This document shows positions 61,047 to 64,000 of a stretch of DNA of 64,000 nt, one piece after another. Each line of letters begins with the position of its first letter. Position 1 is the first letter of the stretch. The notes under the pieces were generated by a model. The model made no database searches. It saw only the letters and a list, made by a program, of their open reading frames with translations, and had not been told where the DNA came from. A program made the translations under genes and the position numbers. Source of the DNA: Massilia timonae CCUG 45783 (GTDB taxonomy: Bacteria > Pseudomonadota > Gammaproteobacteria > Burkholderiales > Burkholderiaceae_D); assembly GCF_000315425.1 (NCBI RefSeq), contig NZ_JH992924.1, positions 60,695 through 124,694 of the forward strand, given 5' to 3'.

Positions 61047-61166
61047 GCGCTCGGACGGGTGGGCGAGGCGGATGAAGTGGGGCGCGTGATCGCCAGCCTG
61101 CCGGGTCCGGAACTGGCCTGGGTCAATGCCGAGTCGATCGAGGTCGGCGGCGGCTACCAAGTCTGA
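61047..61166 (+). pseudogene. Remnant of the C-terminus of an SDR oxidoreductase
   Basis: The frame encodes ALGRVGEADEVGRVIASLPG followed by PELAWVNAESIEVGGGYQV and stop. This matches the end of a classical SDR (GRxGEPxEVAxxVxFL..., then VNGQxIxVDGGxxx). The upstream bases 60825-61046 hold no SDR core in any frame (no YxxxK, no glycine-rich loop). It is a decayed fragment. The rest of 60825-61309 contains no gene I can support; only a small stem at 61188-61207 was seen. Confidence 0.65.
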
Positions 61167-61187
61167 GTGGAAGGAAGCGCGATGCGA

Positions 61188-61207
61188 TCCGGATGGCAGC
61201 ATCCGGA
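61188..61207. other. Small hairpin upstream of the amidohydrolase gene
   Basis: TCCGGATG (61188-61195) pairs perfectly with CATCCGGA (61200-61207), loop GCAG. No T run. Confidence 0.4.
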
Positions 61208-61309
61208 ACTGGGCGGATGACATTTGTCAGCCAGGATTGATGGCAAGCGATTCTGTCGGGCCGGCGGCGGCACCGACATACTGGTTTCACACCAACTCGT
61301 GAGGAAACC

Positions 61310-63121
61310 ATGCCCATCCCCGTCCTGAAAACCTTATTCGTCGCCACCTGCGTCGCCCTGTCCGGCACGACCCTGGCCGCCGCCACCCTGGTCCAGGACG
61401 TGCGCGTCTTCGACGGCAAGGCCGTGCACGAACGCCGTTCGGTGCTGTTCGACGGCGGCGTCATCGTCGACGCCGACTTCCGCGGCGCGCCGCCCGCGGG
61501 CAGCCGCATCGTCGGCGGCGCCGGCCGCACCCTGCTGCCGGGCCTGATCGACGCCCATACCCACGCGTTCAGGCAGCTCGACCTGCCGCTGCTGTTCGGC
61601 GTCACCACGCAGGTCGACATGTTCACCGCCGTGCCGCTGATGCAGGAGGTGAAGGGCAGCATGGCGGCCGGCCGCAATGCGGGGCGGGCCGACATGTTCT
61701 CGGCCGGCACCCTGGCCACCGCCCCGAACGGGCACGGCACCCAGTACGGCCTGCCCATCCCGACCCTGAGCCGGCCGGAGCAGGCGCGCGACTTCGTCGA
61801 CGCGCGCATCGCCGAAGGCTCCGACTTCATCAAGATCGTGCTCGAAGCCGGCGGGCAGGGCACGAGCAGGATGAATTCGCTCGACCTGGCGACCGCCAGG
61901 GCGCTGATCGAGGCCGCCCACCTGCGCGGCAAGCTGGCCGTGGTCCACGTCAGCAACGAGCGCGATGCGCGCGCCGCGCTGGAGGCCGGCGCCGACGGCC
62001 TGGTGCACCTGTTCCTGGGCGCCACGCCCGATCGGCAGGCTGTCGACGGCCTGGCCCGGCTGGCCAGGACCAGGGGCGCCTTCGTGATCCCGACCTTCGC
62101 GGTCCTGGAAAGCATGGCCGGCGTGCGCGGCGACGACCTGCTCGCCGACGCCCGGCTGGCGGCGCTGGTCGACCGCGAAGGCGCCGCCACGCTCAAGGCG
62201 CGCTACGGCGCGCAGGCGCGGCCGCAGGCGCTGGCGGCGCCGAAAGCCGTCACCGCCGCATTGCGCAAGGCCGGCGTGCCGATCCTGGCTGGGACCGATG
62301 CGGGCAACGCCGGCACCCTGTACGGCATCAGCATGCACCGCGAACTGGCGGCGCTGGTCGAGGCCGGCCTGAGTCCGGCCGAGGCGCTGGCCGCCGCCAC
62401 CAGCGCCCCGGCCGCGGCCTTCAGGCTGGGCCGGCGCGGCTGCATCGCCAGGGGCTGCAAGGCCGACCTGCTGCTGGTCGAGGGCAATCCCGCGGCCGAC
62501 GTCCGGGCCACGCGCCACATCGTCGAGGTGTGGAAGGATGGCCAGAGCGCCAATCCCCTGCGCGATGCGCGGCGCCAGCGGGTGGCGCAGGAAAGCGGCG
62601 GCGCCACCCGCCAGGCGCTGCCGCCGGATGGCCGCATCAGCGACTTCAGCGCCAGCCGCCTGGGCAGCCCGTTCGGCAGCGGCTGGCTGCCGTCGACCGA
62701 CCAGTTCGCGGGCGGCAAGTCGACCGTCAAGCTCGACGTGCTGGCGCCGCTGCCCGACGGGCAGGTGCCGTTGGCGGTGCGCGCCACGGTCGCGCCGGGC
62801 CTGCCGTTCGCCTGGTCCAGCGTGGCCTTCATGCCCGGCGCCCAGCCGATGCAGCCGGCCGACCTGAGCGCGGCGAAGATCCTGCGCTTCAAGGTGCGCG
62901 GCGACGGCAAGACCTATCAGGTGATGCTGATGGGCGCCGGCAGCCAGCGGCCGAGCATGGTGCCCTTCGTGGCCAAGGGGGAATGGGAAGAAGTGAGCGT
63001 GCCCTTGTCGGCCTTCGCCGGCATCGATCCGGCCGCCGTCGCCATGCTAGCATTCAGTGCCGGACCGCAACCGGGCGACTACCGCTTCGAACTCGCCGAC
63101 GTGCGCCTGCTGGAACAATGA
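61310..63121 (+). CDS. Secreted amidohydrolase with C-terminal CIA30-like domain
   Basis: 603 residues. Signal peptide (about 1-24, ends LAAATL). Amidohydrolase barrel (about 25-420): metal motif DAHTHAF with His83 and His85, the bridging-Lys candidate in DFIKIVLEAGG, further His in VVHVSN and GLVHLFLG, and Asp in AGTDAGNAG. The last 170 residues are a beta-sandwich resembling CIA30/carbohydrate-binding proteins (DFSASRLGSPFGSGW...FKVRGDGKTYQVMLMG). Substrate unknown; cyclic imide or peptide derivatives are typical of this family. Start GAGGAAACC gives a good ribosome site. It lies 17 bases from the kinase gene. Confidence 0.88.
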   Translation: MPIPVLKTLFVATCVALSGTTLAAATLVQDVRVFDGKAVHERRSVLFDGGVIVDADFRGAPPAGSRIVGGAGRTLLPGLIDAHTHAFRQLDLPLLFGVTTQVDMFTAVPLMQEVKGSMAAGRNAGRADMFSAGTLATAPNGHGTQYGLPIPTLSRPEQARDFVDARIAEGSDFIKIVLEAGGQGTSRMNSLDLATARALIEAAHLRGKLAVVHVSNERDARAALEAGADGLVHLFLGATPDRQAVDGLARLARTRGAFVIPTFAVLESMAGVRGDDLLADARLAALVDREGAATLKARYGAQARPQALAAPKAVTAALRKAGVPILAGTDAGNAGTLYGISMHRELAALVEAGLSPAEALAAATSAPAAAFRLGRRGCIARGCKADLLLVEGNPAADVRATRHIVEVWKDGQSANPLRDARRQRVAQESGGATRQALPPDGRISDFSASRLGSPFGSGWLPSTDQFAGGKSTVKLDVLAPLPDGQVPLAVRATVAPGLPFAWSSVAFMPGAQPMQPADLSAAKILRFKVRGDGKTYQVMLMGAGSQRPSMVPFVAKGEWEEVSVPLSAFAGIDPAAVAMLAFSAGPQPGDYRFELADVRLLEQ

Positions 63122-63138
63122 GAACGACGGAGCCCACC

Positions 63139-64000
63139 ATGATGACGACCCTCAGGAAAGCGCTGGCACGGCCCTGGATTCCGCCCGCATACGGCAGGCT
63201 GCAATACGTCTGGCTCCTGTCGCTGGGCTATCTGTTCTGGAAGTTCGCCTACGTGACGCCGACGGCGCCCGAACTGGCGCTGCTGGTGCTGACCCTGGCG
63301 ATCTTCATTCCGCTGTATTGCGCCAGCTTCTGGGCGCGCGGCTGGCAGGTCGCCGCCTGCGTGGTGGCCGGCTGCGTGCTCGGCACGGCATGGGCGCGCT
63401 GGAACCCGGGCGCCGCATCGTTCTTCATCTTCGCCTGCGCCATGTGCGCCCGCATCCCGGGCCTGGGCCGCGCCGTCGGCGCCATGCTGGGCGTGATCGC
63501 CTGCGGCGCCGCGGCGTCGTTCCTGGCCGGACCGATGCAACTGATCCTCCTGATGCCGATCCTGATGGCCGGCCTGCCGGTCGGGCTGTCCTGCATCATG
63601 GATGCGCGCCAGCGCAGCGCGCGGGAGCAGCTCATGCGCAAGCAGGAAGAAGTGGAGCACATGGCGCGCATCGCCGAGCGCGAACGCATCTCGCGCGACC
63701 TGCACGACCTGCTCGGCCATTCGCTGTCGCTGATCGCCCTCAAGGCCGAACTGGCGCGCAAGCTGGCCGGCCGCGACGACGCCGCCTGCGCGCGCGAAAT
63801 CGCCGACATCGAAGCCAGCGCGCGCACCGCCCTGGCCGAGGTGCGCACGGCCGTCACCGGCTACCGCGAGAGCGGCCTGGCCCAGGCCCTGGCCAGCGCC
63901 CGCGCCAGCCTGCAGGCGGCCGACGTGGCGCTCGACGAACGGGTCGAGCGCATCGAGCTGGCCCCGGCCGCCGAGCACGTGCTGGCGCTGGCGGTGCGCG
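63139..64000 (+). CDS. DesK/NarL-type sensor histidine kinase (cut by window end)
   Basis: Frame from ATG 63139 (or the next codon 63142) remains open to base 64000, giving 287 visible residues. About five N-terminal membrane helices (about 25-150), a coiled-coil (KQEEVEHMARIAERERI), and HisKA_3 with His in RISRDLHDLLGHSLSL, followed by the start of the dimerisation region. The HATPase_c domain lies outside. DesK-type kinases commonly pair with a LuxR-type regulator downstream. Linked to the amidohydrolase gene by a 17-base gap. Confidence 0.9.
   Translation, partial: MMTTLRKALARPWIPPAYGRLQYVWLLSLGYLFWKFAYVTPTAPELALLVLTLAIFIPLYCASFWARGWQVAACVVAGCVLGTAWARWNPGAASFFIFACAMCARIPGLGRAVGAMLGVIACGAAASFLAGPMQLILLMPILMAGLPVGLSCIMDARQRSAREQLMRKQEEVEHMARIAERERISRDLHDLLGHSLSLIALKAELARKLAGRDDAACAREIADIEASARTALAEVRTAVTGYRESGLAQALASARASLQAADVALDERVERIELAPAAEHVLALAVR

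Overview
The window is GC-rich chromosomal DNA from a betaproteobacterium, most likely Oxalobacteraceae in the Massilia/Telluria neighbourhood. This rests on gene order and families seen directly: mreCD-mrdA-rodA, rsmB-DUF4390-ntrY-ntrX, a DUF3567 protein, birA-coaX-SPOR, dprA-smg-topB, dusB-fis-purH-ruvCAB, rplM-rpsI-argC-bactofilin-erpA-anmK-M23 peptidase-tyrS-dtd, and a PEP-CTERM surface protein. The species assignment is inference. I see no tRNA or rRNA genes, CRISPR array, prophage or insertion sequence.

Layout: 1-3736 is the rod-shape elongasome operon (end of mreC, mreD, mrdA, rodA). 3924-6077 is a hybrid histidine kinase divergent from the lipoprotein gene rlpA (6275-7288). 7379-8173 is a PEP-CTERM protein read leftwards behind a sigma-54-type promoter. 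8390-13986 is a leftward set: argS, a SPOR protein, an SDR, birA, coaX and a second SPOR protein, mostly overlapping. 14192-20032 is a rightward series: rsmB, DUF4390, a NtrY-type kinase, an NtrX-type regulator without its AAA+ domain, and a degenerate CobW-like protein. Then come DUF3567, a class II glutamine amidotransferase, an EAL-HDOD protein, and metH (leftward). 26750-31853 holds an orphan BrnA-type antitoxin, fmt-def (leftward), and a LysM protein, dprA and smg (rightward). 32131-34791 is topB. 34886-39618 is an orphan addiction-module protein and an ABC exporter whose permease is fused to an M1-peptidase-like domain. 39837-44959 contains an unknown protein, coq7, an OsmC protein, a NatAB-like ABC exporter and a TAP-type alpha/beta hydrolase.

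45103-54896 carries rplM-rpsI, argC, bactofilin, erpA, two small unknown proteins, anmK, an M23 peptidase, tyrS-dtd, a YbhB protein and a histidine phosphatase. 55046-60416 is dusB-fis-purH-ruvCAB. The right end (60426-64000) looks more variable: a small membrane protein, a remnant of an SDR gene, a secreted amidohydrolase with a CIA30-like tail, and a DesK-type kinase cut by the window edge.

Cell-envelope work recurs: elongasome, RlpA, three SPOR-domain proteins, AnmK recycling, M23 peptidase, bactofilin and LysM protein. Most of the window is conventional core genome. The unusual parts are: three large nested-palindrome intergenic elements with the same architecture but different sequence (3732-3902, 12138-12273, 46134-46289); the sigma-54 promoter of the PEP-CTERM gene; the M1-like domain with both zinc histidines replaced by arginine; the receiver-only NtrX; the P-loop-less CobW relative; an attenuator-like rplM leader; and an AT-rich patch inside rsmB.
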